NCBI GenBank assembly: GCA_963746325.1
Contig: CAVVBC010000010.1
Location: 22,593 to 86,592 of the forward strand
Direction: 5' to 3'
Source of the DNA: RPQJ01 sp963746325
Lineage (GTDB): Bacteria > Pseudomonadota > Gammaproteobacteria > Steroidobacterales > Steroidobacteraceae
Length of the DNA stretch: 64,000 nt
Position numbers and translations under genes: made by a program. This document shows positions 36,759 to 49,697 of the stretch, piece by piece. Every line of letters begins with the position of its first letter. Position 1 is the stretch's first letter. The notes below the pieces were generated by a model that was not told the DNA's origin, ran no database searches, and worked only from the letters and a program-made list of their open reading frames with translations.

Positions 36759-37403
36759 TCAAACGGGCTCGCGGGCGGTCGCTGCTACTGCCCGGGCGCC
36801 GGGTCGCTTGCGCCAGCGCCAGATCATCAGCGCGGTGTAGATGGCGATGTACAGCGCAGGCTCGCGCCAGTCGGCCTTGACCAGCCACAGGAAGTGCAGG
36901 GCGCCGAGCAGGGCCGCGACGTAGACGAGCCGGTGCAGCGAGTGCCACCGGCGTCCCAGTCGTCGCATCCAGCGATCGGTGGACGTGACCGCCAGCGGCA
37001 CCAGCAGCAGCAGGGCCGCAAAGCCCACGGTCACGAAGGGCCGCTTGGCAATGTCCGCCACGATGCCGTTCCAGTCGAGTCCGCGGTCGAGCACCAGCCA
37101 GGTGAGGAAGTGCAGCAGCACGTAGGTGAAGGCAAAGAGTCCCACCATGCGGCGCAGGCGCATGAGCCGCGGCTCGCGTAGCACCACCGCTGCCGGGCGC
37201 ACGCACAGCGTGAGCAGCAGCAGGCGCAGTCCCCAGAGCCCCAGGGCATGCAGCAGCGCCTCGACCGGGTTGGGACCCAGTGAGAGCCCCGCCAGGCCGA
37301 ACGCACGCAGCGTGAGCCATGCGAGCGGCGCTGCGCACAACAGGAACACGATGGGTTTGTCGGCCCGGAGACGCCGGGTCGCTGGACGCGCGGACTGGGA
37401 CAC
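36759..37403 (-). CDS. msrQ: MsrQ, heme-binding membrane subunit of methionine sulfoxide reductase
   Basis: 214 residues, frame intact. Membrane protein of the ferric-reductase-like fold: MVGLFAFTYVLLHFLTWLVLD and RRWHSLHRLVYVAALLGALHF carry the heme-ligand histidines. Passes electrons from the quinone pool to periplasmic MsrP. It follows msrP by 9 bp on the same strand. Confidence 0.9.
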   Translation of the reverse strand: MSQSARPATRRLRADKPIVFLLCAAPLAWLTLRAFGLAGLSLGPNPVEALLHALGLWGLRLLLLTLCVRPAAVVLREPRLMRLRRMVGLFAFTYVLLHFLTWLVLDRGLDWNGIVADIAKRPFVTVGFAALLLLVPLAVTSTDRWMRRLGRRWHSLHRLVYVAALLGALHFLWLVKADWREPALYIAIYTALMIWRWRKRPGARAVAATAREPV

Positions 37404-37412
37404 CGCTGCGGC

Positions 37413-38358
37413 TCAGTAGAACTTGCGCAGGTCCATGCCCCGGTACAGGCCCGCCACCTGCTCGGCATAGCCGTTGAATGGCAGCGTGTCCTGCTTCGAC
37501 GCGAACAGGCTGGCGCCGATGCGCCGCTCCTGCGCCTGGCTCCAGCGCGGATGATCGACGGCCGGGTTTACGTTGGCAAAGAAGCCGTACTCGCCGGGAG
37601 CCGACCGGTTCCACGAGGTCGGCGGCTGCCGCTCCGTGAAGCGGATCTCGACGATCGACTTGATGCCCTTGAAGCCGTACTTCCAGGGCACGACGAGCCG
37701 CAACGGCGCGCCGTTCTGGTTGGGCAGCGTCTGGCCATACAGCCCCACCGCCATGATCGCGAGCGGGTGCATGGCCTCGTCGATGCGCAGGCCTTCGACG
37801 TAGGGCCAGTCGAGAACCGGGAAGCGCTGGCCGGGCATTTCGCTCGGGCGCAGGACGGTCTTGAACGCCACGTACTTCGCCTTCGAGGTCGGCTCGAATC
37901 GCCGCAGCAGGTCGCCCAGCGGAAAGCCGACCCACGGCACCACCATCGACCAGGCCTCGACGCAGCGCAGGCGGTAGACGCGCTCCTCGAGCGCGTGCGG
38001 TTTGAGGATGTCCTCGAGCGTGAAGGTGCCGGTCTTCGCGGCTTCGCCGGAGACCGTGACCGTCCAGGGTTGCGTCTTGAACTTCCCGGAGCGCCGGACC
38101 GGGTCGGCCTTATCTGTACCAAATTCGTAAAAGTTGTTGTAAGTCGTTATATCTTCAAAAGAATTTGGCGCCTCTTTGAGGCTCAGTCGAGCGATTCTTC
38201 GTGGCCTGCAGCGGGGCCGCAGTGCCCGCTTGCGGCAAGCCGACGCCAATGGCTCCGGCGGCCGCGAGTCCGCCGAGCAGCTCGCGCCGGCTGTAGTAGC
38301 GGTCGGGCGGGGTGATTTCGGAGGGGAGCGGCGTGGAATCGGTTCGTTTGCGTTGCAT
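37413..38358 (-). CDS. msrP: MsrP, periplasmic molybdopterin methionine sulfoxide reductase, one frameshift
   Basis: Repairs oxidised methionine in periplasmic proteins. N-terminal twin-arginine signal (YYSRRELLGGLAAAGAIGVG), then NFYEFGTDKADPVRRSGKF, the molybdenum-ligand Cys in YRLRCVEAWSMVVPWVGFPL, and LRLVVPWKYGFKGIKSIVEI. The frame breaks near 38160-38185: the N-terminal piece stops at 38155 and the catalytic part is in another frame. End TAG 37413-37415. About 314 residues, as in E. coli YedY. Pairs with MsrQ. Confidence 0.9.
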
Positions 38359-38456
38359 GCGGATGAGACCCGGGAAAACCGGCGCGGTTCGGTGCCGGCC
38401 GTTTTAACATGCTCGCCGCCCTCTGGGGGGCGAGCGCACAGCAGTCCACGGAGCCT

Positions 38457-39452
38457 ATGCCCAATTTCCGCAGCCTCGGTCCTGGCCTGGTCATCGCCGG
38501 GCTCGTCGCACTCGCCGCGTCCTGGTTGGCCGAGCACTACGCAACCCCGGTCATGCTGTTCGCGCTGCTGCTCGGCATCGCCGTCAACTTCCTGTCGCAG
38601 GACGAGCGCTGCAAGCCGGGCCTCGAGTTCGCCTCGCGCAACGTCCTGCGCGTCGGCGTCGCGCTGCTCGGAGCGCGCATCACCTTCGATCAGGTCCAGT
38701 CGCTCGGTGTCGGCGCGATTGCGCTGACCGCCACGGCGGTCATCCTCACGATCCTGTGCGGCATCGCGCTCGCGCGCGCGACCGGCCTGCCGCGCCAGTT
38801 CGGCGTGCTCACCGGCGGCGCGGTGGCGATCTGCGGCGCCTCCGCGGCGCTCGCCATCGCGTCGGTGCTGCCACGCGGACCGGAGCACGAGCGGGACACG
38901 ATCATGACGGTCGTGGCCGTCACGACGCTGTCGACGATCGCCATGGTGCTGTATCCGGTGCTGGCCGCTGCCGATCGGCTTCGACGAGCACACTACAGGC
39001 GTGTTCCTCGGCGCGACCATCCATGACGTAGCCCAGGTCGTCGGCGCGGGCTACAGCGTGTCGACGGTGGCGGGCGACACCGCGACGATCGTCAAGCTGT
39101 TCCGGGTCGCACTGCTGCTGCCGGTGGTGCTGGCGATCTCGTTCGTGCTGCAACGTTCCATGATCCGGGCGACGCCCGGCGCCGAGCACGGCCGCCCTTG
39201 CTGCCCGGGTTCCTGGTGGCGTTTGCCGCGCTGGTCGTGGTGAATTCGCTCGGCTGGCTGCCGGGAGCGGTCACGCACGGCCTGCAGGAGGCGTCGCGCT
39301 GGTGCCTGGTGCTGGCCATTGCGGCACTCGGCACGCGCACGTCACTCGGCGACCTCGCGCAGGTCGGGTGGCGGCCGGTGGCGATCGTCGTCGGCGAGAC
39401 GCTGTTCGTCGGCTTGTTCGTGCTGGCCGGGCTGGCGTTCCTGGGGCGGTAG
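38457..39452 (+). CDS. YeiH/UPF0324-family membrane protein, two frameshifts
   Basis: About 330 residues with 9-10 membrane segments: LGPGLVIAGLVALAASWLAE, ATPVMLFALLLGIAVNFLS, LRVGVALLGARITFDQ, FGVLTGGAVAICGASAALAI, VGAGYSVSTVAGDTATIVKL and SRWCLVLAIAALGTRTSLGD. Family role is poorly defined (putative sulfate or sulfonate exporter). Indels near 38978 and 39185. ATG 38457 chosen for its GGAG, though ATG 38409 is an upstream alternative. Divergent from msrP. Confidence 0.85.
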
Positions 39453-39466
39453 GGGCGTCTTGTAAC

Positions 39467-39544
39467 GACGGTGTTCCGTCCGTTCCTCTTCCGGCGAGCG
39501 GAAAGGCAGACACGCTCGCCGGAAAGAACGGACGGAACACCGTC
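39467..39544 (-). repeat. Invariant-loop hairpin H6
   Basis: Outer 19-bp perfect stem 39467-39485 with 39526-39544 (GACGGTGTTCCGTCCGTTC), internal loop CTCTT/AAA, inner 9-bp stem CCGGCGAGC/GCTCGCCGG (39491-39499, 39514-39522). The loop is the 14-base core GGAAAGGCAGACAC (39500-39513), shorter than in the other copies because the inner stem has grown into its edges. It lies between the convergent YeiH and sirtuin genes. This copy defines the minimal invariant loop. Confidence 0.93.
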
Positions 39545-39570
39545 TCAGCACGTGCACGCTGCCCGACCAG

Positions 39571-40318
39571 TCAGCCGCGCAGCGACTGCAACAACTGCGG
39601 CAATACGTCGCCTGACGGACCGCGCAACGTGAAATCCGCGAGCGGCGTGAGCGCAGTCGGTTCGGTGTTGATTTCGATCACGATCGCGCCGCACTGCCGG
39701 GCATTCGCGGCAAGCCCCGCAGCCGGATAGACGACCGACGCGGTGCCGATCGACATGAAGACGTCGCAAGCAGCCACTGCCTGCATCCGCTGCCACCAGC
39801 GCCCGCGGCGGGATCGCTTCACCGAACCAGACGACGTCAGGCCGCAGCAGCGCGCCGCAGCGTGCGCACTCGGGCAGGCCGGTGACGGAGCGGGTTGAAC
39901 GCTCGGCCAGCGTACCTTCGGCGCAGCAGCGATCGCGCAGGATGTTGCCGTGGTATTCGATGACGCCAGTGCTGCCCGCGCGTTGGTGCAGGCCGTCGAC
40001 GTTCTGCGTGACCAGCGTCAACTTCGGCACCCGTGCGGCCAGTTGCACCAGCGCGAGGTGCCCCGCGTTGGGTTCGACGCCGCGCACGAGTTCGCGGCGC
40101 CATTCGTACCAGTCCCAGATGCGCCTGGGATCGCGCGCGAAGGCCTCGGGTGTCGCCAGGTCCTCAGGGCGGAACTTCGCCCAGAGGCCGGTCTGCGCGT
40201 CGCGAAACGTGGGTACGCCGCTTTCCGCCGAGATGCCCGCACCGGTCAGCACGCAGACCTGCCGTGCTTTTCCTATCGCTGTCGCCGCAGCGAGCAGGTC
40301 CGTGGGGATAGCCGACAT
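39571..40318 (-). CDS. cobB: Sirtuin-type NAD-dependent protein deacylase, one frameshift
   Basis: Removes acyl groups from lysines using NAD. GAGISAESGVPTFR (about residues 26-39), TQNVDGLHQRAGS (about 104-116), catalytic His123 in IEYHGN, and zinc cysteines in RDRCCAEG and CARCG. WDWYEWRREL gives the Tyr71-x-x-Arg74 pair that marks class III sirtuins (SIRT5/CobB) able to remove succinyl and malonyl groups. Frame breaks near 39815; the second part continues MQAVAACDVFMSIGTASVVY to the stop at 39571. About 248 residues. Confidence 0.9.
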
Positions 40319-40350
40319 TTCCGACTATCCCCTAGTCCCTGATCCCTTCC

Positions 40351-43048
<2,698 letters not shown>

Positions 43049-43088
43049 GGAACCTCCGGGACGAAAATCGTGCGCGTTAACCGCGGAA

Positions 43089-44201
43089 TTATAGCGCGGA
43101 TGCGCGTGCCGGTTCGACTGCCGGCGTGGCGGCGCGCTGGGCCGCGATGACCGCGCCGCCCAGGCATTCCTCGCCCCGGTAGAACACGGCGGACTGGCCG
43201 GGGGTCACGGCACGCTGCGGCACGTCGGTACGCACCCGGCAGCGGCCATCCGGCAGGATGTCGACCTCGCAGGCCTGGTCGGCCTGCCGATAGCGGGTCT
43301 TGACTGTGCAGCGAAATTGCTGGCCGGGCGCCGCGCCCGCAATCCAATGGGCCGGTTCGGTGCGGAATTCGTCGCACAGCAGCAGCGGGTGGTCGTGCTG
43401 CTGCACGACCACGAGCGTATTGCGGGCGAGGTCCTTCACCGCGACGTACCAGGGCTTTTCCGCCGCGCCGCGCACGCCGCCGACCTCCAGGCCCTGGCGC
43501 TGCCCCAGCGTGTAGTACATCAGGCCGCGATGCGTGCCCAGGCGCTGGCCAGCCGGTGTTTCGATCGGCCCGGGCTGCGCGGGCAGGTAGTCCGCCAGGA
43601 ACTCGGCGAACGGCCGCTCGCCGATGAAGCAGATCCCCGTGCTGTCGCGCTTGTCGTGCACCGGCAGCGCGTGCTGGTGCGCGAGTCGCCGCACCTCGTC
43701 CTTGGGCAGGTCGCCGACCGGAAACAGCGTGCGGGCGAGCAGCGCACCGGACACGGTGTGCAGAAAGTACGTCTGGTCCTTGCCCTGGTCGAGCCCGCGC
43801 AGCAGGCGACCCTCCTGCATGCGCGCGTAGTGACCGGTGGCGAACCAGTCGGCGCCGAGGCGCAGCGCATGTTCGTAGCAGACGCCGAACTTGATCTCGC
43901 GATTGCAGGCGACGTCGGGGTTCGGGGTGCGCCCTGCCGCGAGTTCGTCGAGGAAATGCTGGAACACGCGGTCGCGGTATTCGGCCGCGAAGGTGACCGC
44001 GTGCAGCGGAATGCCCAGGTCGTCGCAGACGCGGCGCGCGTCCTGCAGGTCGGCGGCGGCCGTGCAGTAGCCGTCCTCGTCCTCGTCCCAGTTGCGCATG
44101 AAGAGCGCGTGCACGTCGTAGCCCGCGCGCTGCAGCAGCACGGCGGCGACGGCCGAATCGACGCCGCCGGAAATGGCGAGCACTACGCGCTGGGACGACA
44201 T
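43089..44201 (-). CDS. mnmA: tRNA-specific 2-thiouridylase MnmA
   Basis: Inserts sulfur at U34 of tRNA(Lys/Glu/Gln). 370 residues, frame intact. PP-loop SGGVDS (residues 11-16); catalytic Cys in NPDVACNREIKFG (about residue 103) and second Cys in DSTGICFIGERPF (about 200). The C-terminal barrel starts near AVKDLARNTLVVV. The upstream 436 bp hold hairpins H7 and H8 rather than an obvious promoter. It ends 40 bp before acnA, on the same strand. Confidence 0.95.
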   Translation of the reverse strand: MSSQRVVLAISGGVDSAVAAVLLQRAGYDVHALFMRNWDEDEDGYCTAAADLQDARRVCDDLGIPLHAVTFAAEYRDRVFQHFLDELAAGRTPNPDVACNREIKFGVCYEHALRLGADWFATGHYARMQEGRLLRGLDQGKDQTYFLHTVSGALLARTLFPVGDLPKDEVRRLAHQHALPVHDKRDSTGICFIGERPFAEFLADYLPAQPGPIETPAGQRLGTHRGLMYYTLGQRQGLEVGGVRGAAEKPWYVAVKDLARNTLVVVQQHDHPLLLCDEFRTEPAHWIAGAAPGQQFRCTVKTRYRQADQACEVDILPDGRCRVRTDVPQRAVTPGQSAVFYRGEECLGGAVIAAQRAATPAVEPARASAL

Positions 44202-44285
44202 GCGGGGATTTTACAGGCTCCGGGACGTTGCTTGCGCTATGCGATCTTTCCGCGCAGCGCGAGGCATTCGCGGCAGCTCGGGGAC

Positions 44286-44382
44286 GGCATTCACCGAGCG
44301 GCCCCTCTCACGCCTTCCCCCTCGCTTGGAAAGGCAGACACGCGCTCGCGGGAAGGCGTCAGAGGGGCCGCTCGTGAATGCC
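44286..44382 (-). repeat. Invariant-loop hairpin H7
   Basis: Long arms, about 44287-44325 with 44344-44382, one gap and a few mismatches. The loop 44326-44343 is TTGGAAAGGCAGACACGC. Minus orientation; paired with H8. Their stems align (GCGGCCCCTCTGACGCC in H7, GCGGCCGCTCTGAGGCC in H8), as if one came from the other. Confidence 0.9.
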
Positions 44383-44444
44383 TTTCCCTCGCTGGCAGGG
44401 CAGGTGCGCTCGAGGAAAGGCGTCGGAGGTCCCGCTTGCGAATG
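44383..44444 (-). repeat. Decayed tandem copy of H7 loop plus right arm
   Basis: CTCGCTGGCAGGGCAGGTGCGCTCGAGG then AAAGGCGTCGGAGGTCCCGC repeats the H7 loop and right arm, with many changes in the loop. Like the copy beside H5, it lacks its own left arm. The following 44445-44499 shows nothing recognisable. Confidence 0.75.
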
Positions 44445-44499
44445 TCTCGCTAGGGTGCGTTGTCATCTTCAGGTGCGCGGAACTAGCGCGGGCCGGAGC

Positions 44500-44577
44500 G
44501 GGCGGTCTGAGGCCCTTGCCCAGAGCGCGTGTCTGCCTTTCCAAGCTCGGGGCAAGGGCCTCAGAGCGGCCGCCCGG
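44500..44577 (+). repeat. Invariant-loop hairpin H8
   Basis: Perfect 16-bp core stem 44506-44521 with 44550-44565, extended outward by GGCGG/CCGCC. Inner GAGC/GCTC closes the loop GCGTGTCTGCCTTTCCAA (44527-44544). Plus orientation. It lies between nudJ and mnmA, both on the minus strand, so it is not limited to convergent gene ends. Confidence 0.93.
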
Positions 44578-44585
44578 ACCAGGAC

Positions 44586-44633
44586 CCTCACCCGCGCTGC
44601 GCGCGACCTCTCTCGCAAGCGGGCGAGGTGAGG
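44586..44633. repeat. Short inverted repeat after nudJ
   Basis: CCTCACC (44586-44592) and GGTGAGG (44627-44633) flank about 34 bases with inner C/G complementarity. It resembles an eroded copy of the CCCTCACCCC-type palindrome seen near aceA and icd. It ends four bases past the nudJ stop. Confidence 0.4.
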
Positions 44634-44637
44634 CAGA

Positions 44638-45137
44638 TCAGCCGCTGGCGGCGACGGACGTGCTCAGTTCCAGCGTCGGGTCCACGCTGCGCATGCAGGT
44701 GCGTCAGCAGCTCGAGCGGATAGCGCGCACCGGCGAGGTAGTCGTCGACGCAGCGCGCGACCAGCGGGCTGCGGTGCCGGGCCTCCAGCGTGGCGAGCTG
44801 CGACGCGGTCGAGCCAGCGCGTGCGCAGGATGCCGTGATCGAGCGGGCGGGACGGGTCGTGTCCCTGCAGGCGGCCGCAGAAGGCGACGCGCAGGAAGGT
44901 CCTGGCGTTGTGCTCGGACTGCCAGAGGTAGATGCCGACGACCTGTTGCGGGACGAATGTCCAGCCGGTCTCTTCGAGCGTCTCGCGGGCGACGGCGTCG
45001 TGCAGCGATTCGCCGCGCTCGAGGTGGCCGGCGGGCTGGTTCAGTACGACGCGACCGCCGGAGCGTTCTTCAACGAACAGGAACTGGCCGTCGCGTTCGA
45101 CTACGGCGGCTACGGTGACGTCGGGTTTCCAGACCAT
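44638..45137 (-). CDS. nudJ: NudJ-type Nudix phosphatase, two probable frameshifts
   Basis: Hydrolyses nucleoside or thiamine pyrophosphates. Starts MVWKPDVTVAAVVERDGQFL; Nudix box GHLERGESLHDAVARETLEETGW (near residues 37-60, with the E-E-x-G core). After TRWLDRV the raw frame degenerates; another frame gives LEARHRSPLVARCVDDYLAG and RYPLELLTHL, matching the NudJ C-terminus, and a further shift ends near TGA 44638-44640. ATG 45137 chosen by alignment with NudJ; ATG 45146 overlaps a TATAAT sequence (45145-45150), so the message may have almost no 5' leader. Confidence 0.8.
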
Positions 45138-45158
45138 GCCCAGCATTATAGCGGGCCG

Positions 45159-45665
45159 TCAGAAGTCCACCGCTGTCGCGCGCATTTCGGGCTGGATCAG
45201 GCTGCCGGCCCAGACTTCGTCGAAGAAGGTCAGGTAGCGCTTGACGATGGAGACGTCGTCGAACTCGACGATGCCTTCCCACGACGAGGCCTGCTGGCGG
45301 AACGCGATGGCCTTGTCGTCGGCGACGATGAACGAGCAGGGATTGTTGCGGTACTCCGGCGCGACGTTGCGCAGGTCGATGTAGCTGGTGAGCCGGCGCG
45401 CCATCATCATGAAGCGATTGCCTTCGCGCGAGACGCGGCCAGGATTCGAGATCAGCACGCGCAGCCGCGCGTGGCTGCGGGCCAGCACCAGTCGCTTGAC
45501 GGGCTCGAGGAACAGGTCGTGGTCGTAGATCAGCGGTTCGAGGTCGGTGGTGTAGATGGAAAGCGTGCGCTTGGCGCGCGTCGCGATCTCGGCGACCGCG
45601 GCCCGGTATTCGTCAAGGTTTGCGAGGATGCTGCGCGTCCCCGTCAGGTCCAATCGATGTTCCAT
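45159..45665 (-). CDS. Conserved hypothetical protein, possibly phospholipase D-like fold
   Basis: 168 residues from ATG 45663-45665 (MEHRLDLTGTRSILANLDEY), with GGAAGCGGG upstream. I do not recognise a named family with confidence; DHDLFLEPVKRLVL and FIVADDKAIAFRQQ resemble the non-catalytic strands of PLD-like proteins, but no HKD motif is present. Frame intact. It overlaps the end of the acetyltransferase gene by about 50 bp and precedes nudJ by 21 bp, so the three are probably co-transcribed. Confidence 0.65.
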   Translation of the reverse strand: MEHRLDLTGTRSILANLDEYRAAVAEIATRAKRTLSIYTTDLEPLIYDHDLFLEPVKRLVLARSHARLRVLISNPGRVSREGNRFMMMARRLTSYIDLRNVAPEYRNNPCSFIVADDKAIAFRQQASSWEGIVEFDDVSIVKRYLTFFDEVWAGSLIQPEMRATAVDF

Positions 45666-46119
45666 CCCGCTTCCCGACCGACCGGCGCATGCGCTGGTGC
45701 GGTATTCCGACCTCGTCAAATTCCGGACCGTCAGCCCGGAAACCCAGTCGCTCGTAAAAGCCGGTGGCCGACACCTGTGAGTTCAGGTAGACCTCGCTGA
45801 ATCCACGCTCTGCGGCGAGATCCATGAGACGCCGCATCACGGCGACGCCAGCTCCGGTGCCGCGATAGGGCGGCAGTACTGCGACGCGGCCAATCTTACC
45901 GGTGGGTTCCAGGCGGCCCGTGCCAACCACGTCACGTTTTGCGGCAACGGGCGGCGTGAATACGAGTACGTGGGTGATGACGGGGTCGAGCTCGTCCCAT
46001 TCGTCCCGTTCCGCGATCCGCTGTTCTTCGATGAAAACCGTCCGCCGCACGTGTTGGATGTGCAAACGGTCGTGCTCCCACGAGGCCAGTTGCACGACGT
46101 AATCCAGCGGGGTGTGCAC
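45613..46119 (-). CDS. GNAT-family N-acetyltransferase
   Basis: 168 residues. Acetyl-CoA-binding motif GRVAVLPPYRGTGAGVAVM (about residues 78-95) and LNSQVSATGFYERLGF typical of GNAT proteins of the ElaA/YjcF type; HVRRTVFIEEQRI near the N-terminus agrees. Target unknown. The frame overruns the next gene by 53 bp; a one-base error near 45680 could shorten it (relatives end soon after HQRM). It lies between purB and the hypothetical gene on the same strand. Confidence 0.8.
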   Translation of the reverse strand: MHTPLDYVVQLASWEHDRLHIQHVRRTVFIEEQRIAERDEWDELDPVITHVLVFTPPVAAKRDVVGTGRLEPTGKIGRVAVLPPYRGTGAGVAVMRRLMDLAAERGFSEVYLNSQVSATGFYERLGFRADGPEFDEVGIPHQRMRRSVGKRDGTSIGPDGDAQHPRKP

Positions 46120-46170
46120 GGGGCGCGGTGGGGATGAGGCGGCGGGTTATGTAAAAAGGAGCCGGGCCCG

Positions 46171-47540
46171 CTCAGACGTCGCGTGCGAGTTTTGCCGCCA
46201 GACCGATGTACGGACGCCGGCGTCAGCGCCTTGAGCCGTTCTTTCTCGGCGGCCGGAATCGCCAGGCCGTCGACGAAACTCGCGATCGCGGGTCCATCGA
46301 TGCGACGACCGCGGGTCAGTGCCTTGAGTTGCTCGTAGGCCCCGGGCACGGCATAGCGGCGCATGACGGTCTGGATCGGCTCGGCCAGCAGTTCCCAGTT
46401 GGCCGCGAGGTCGTCGGCGAGCCGGTCGCGGTCGACTTCGAGCCGCGCCAGTCCGCGCGACACCGATTGCACGGCGATGTCGGAATGCGCGAGCGCGACG
46501 CCGAGATTGCGCTGCACCGTCGAGTCGGTGAGGTCGCGCTGCCAGCGTGATATGGGCAGCTTCTCCGCCAGGAAGCGCAGCAGGGCGTTGGCAATCCCCA
46601 GGTTGCCTTCGCCGTTCTCGAAATCGATCGGGTTCACCTTGTGCGGCATCGTCGACGAACCGACCTCGCCCGCGACCACCTTCTGCCGGAAATAGCCGAG
46701 CGAGACGTAGCCCCAGAAATCCCGGCACAGGTCCGTGAGGATGGAATTGCAGCGGGCGAGGGCGTCGCAGTATTCCGCCGTCCAGTCGTGCGGCTCGATC
46801 TGTGTCGTGTAGGCGTTCCACTTCAGGCCGAGGCCCTCGACCAGGCGCCGGCCGAGTTGCGGCCAGGGCACGTCCGGGTAGGCCGCCACGTGGGCGTTGT
46901 AGTTGCCGACAGCGCCGTTGATCTTGCCGCGAATGGGCACGGCGGCAAACGTGTCGCGCGCCTGGCGCAGGCGCCGCACGAACACCGCGACTTCCTTGCC
47001 GAGCGTCGTGGGCGTGGCGGCCTGGCCGTGGGTCCGCGACATCATCGCGTCGTCCGCATGCACCAGCGCCATCGAGCGCAGCGCGCCGAGCAGCGCGTCG
47101 AGGTGCGGCAGCAGCACCTGGGTGCGCGCCTCCTCGCACATGAGCGCGTAGGCCAGGTTGTTGATGTCCTCGGACGTGCAGGCGAAATGCACGAACTCGA
47201 GCCGCGGCTGCCAGGCCGCATGCGCGCCGAGCTTCTGCTTGATCAGGTACTCGACGGCCTTGACGTCGTGGTTGGTCTCGCGCTCGAACGCCTTGACCGC
47301 GGTCGCGTCCGCTGCACTGAACTCGTCGGCGACCTGCTGGGCCAGCGCAAGGTCCCCGGGCTCGAGGCCGTGCAGTTCCGGGATTCCGCGTTCGGCGGCG
47401 AGCGCACGGAGCCAGGCAATCTCGACTCGCACGCGCGCGCGAATCAGGCCCTGTTCGCTGAAGATTTCCCGCAGGTCGGCGCAACGCGCGGCATAGCGGC
47501 CATCGACGGGCGAGAGCGCGGTCAGCGGGGTGAGACTCAT
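46171..47540 (-). CDS. purB: Adenylosuccinate lyase, one frameshift near C-terminus
   Basis: Purine synthesis: cleaves SAICAR and adenylosuccinate. Starts MSLTPLTALSPVDGRYAARC; active-site blocks ERETNHDVKAVEYLI, TSEDINNLAYAL, MSRTHGQAATPTTLGKE and the superfamily signature SSTMPHKVNPIDFENGEGN. Indel near 46206 (GCGTCCGTAC probably for GCGTCCTAC); corrected end SYIGLAAKLARDV with TGA 46171-46173, about 456 residues as in E. coli. Divergent from fumC, with 82 bp between. Confidence 0.95.
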
Positions 47541-47622
47541 GCGGTCATCCGGGAGGTGCTACGATCTCGAATGATACCGCACGGCCCGCCCGGGGCGCCT
47601 GCGCGGTTCCCCGGAGCTAACG

Positions 47623-49045
<1,423 letters not shown>

Positions 49046-49047
49046 CG

Positions 49048-49697
49048 GTGACCGACCTGTCGCCGCGCAGCCGCTGCGAGCGCAGATCGAGTTCCTGCTG
49101 CGCGACACCCGTCCGGGGCACGATCCCGAGTTTCCCTACGCGGCGCAGTTCAGCACGGAGCAGATCGCGCTGCTGCGGGACCTGTTCCCGGCGAACCCGG
49201 CGCGGGCCGCGGTGCTGGTGCCGCTGGTCGACCGTCCGTCGGGCCTGCAGGTGCTGCTGACGCAGCGTGCGTCGCACCTGAAAAACCATCCTGGGCAGAT
49301 CAGTTTTCCGGGCGGGCGCATCGAGGCCGACGATGCCGGGCCGTGGGAGGCCGCGCTGCGCGAGGCGCGCGAGGAAATCGGGCTCGAGGCCGCTTTCGTC
49401 ACCCACGCGGGCTACCTGCAGGATCACCTGGTCATCTCGGGTTTCCGCGTGACGCCGGCGGTCGGATTCGTGCGGCCTGGTTTTGACCTGCGTATCGATC
49501 GGACCGAGGTCGAGGACGTGTTCGAGGTGCCGCTGCAATTCGTGCTCGACGCGCGCAATCACTCGCCGCGCGACCGCGTCATCGCCGGCCACACCATCGT
49601 CACGCACGAAATCCACTTCGAGGGCCGCCAGATCTGGGGCGCCACCGCCAACATGCTGATCACGCTCGGTCGACTGCTCGACGGTGCGGCTGCATGA
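49048..49697 (+). CDS. nudL: NudL-like CoA pyrophosphatase, start uncertain
   Basis: Nudix hydrolase with the CoA-pyrophosphatase block LLTQRASHLKNHPGQISFPGG followed by the Nudix box residues GGRIEADDAGPWEAALREAR and EEIGLEA. Splits CoA and derivatives into 3',5'-ADP and phosphopantetheine forms. GTG 49048 is chosen because it follows the fumC stop and joins AAQPLRAQIEFLLRDTRPG after one indel near 49060; the uninterrupted frame alone begins only at GTG or later codons near 49212. TGA 49695-49697 overlaps the mazG ATG. Confidence 0.8.
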
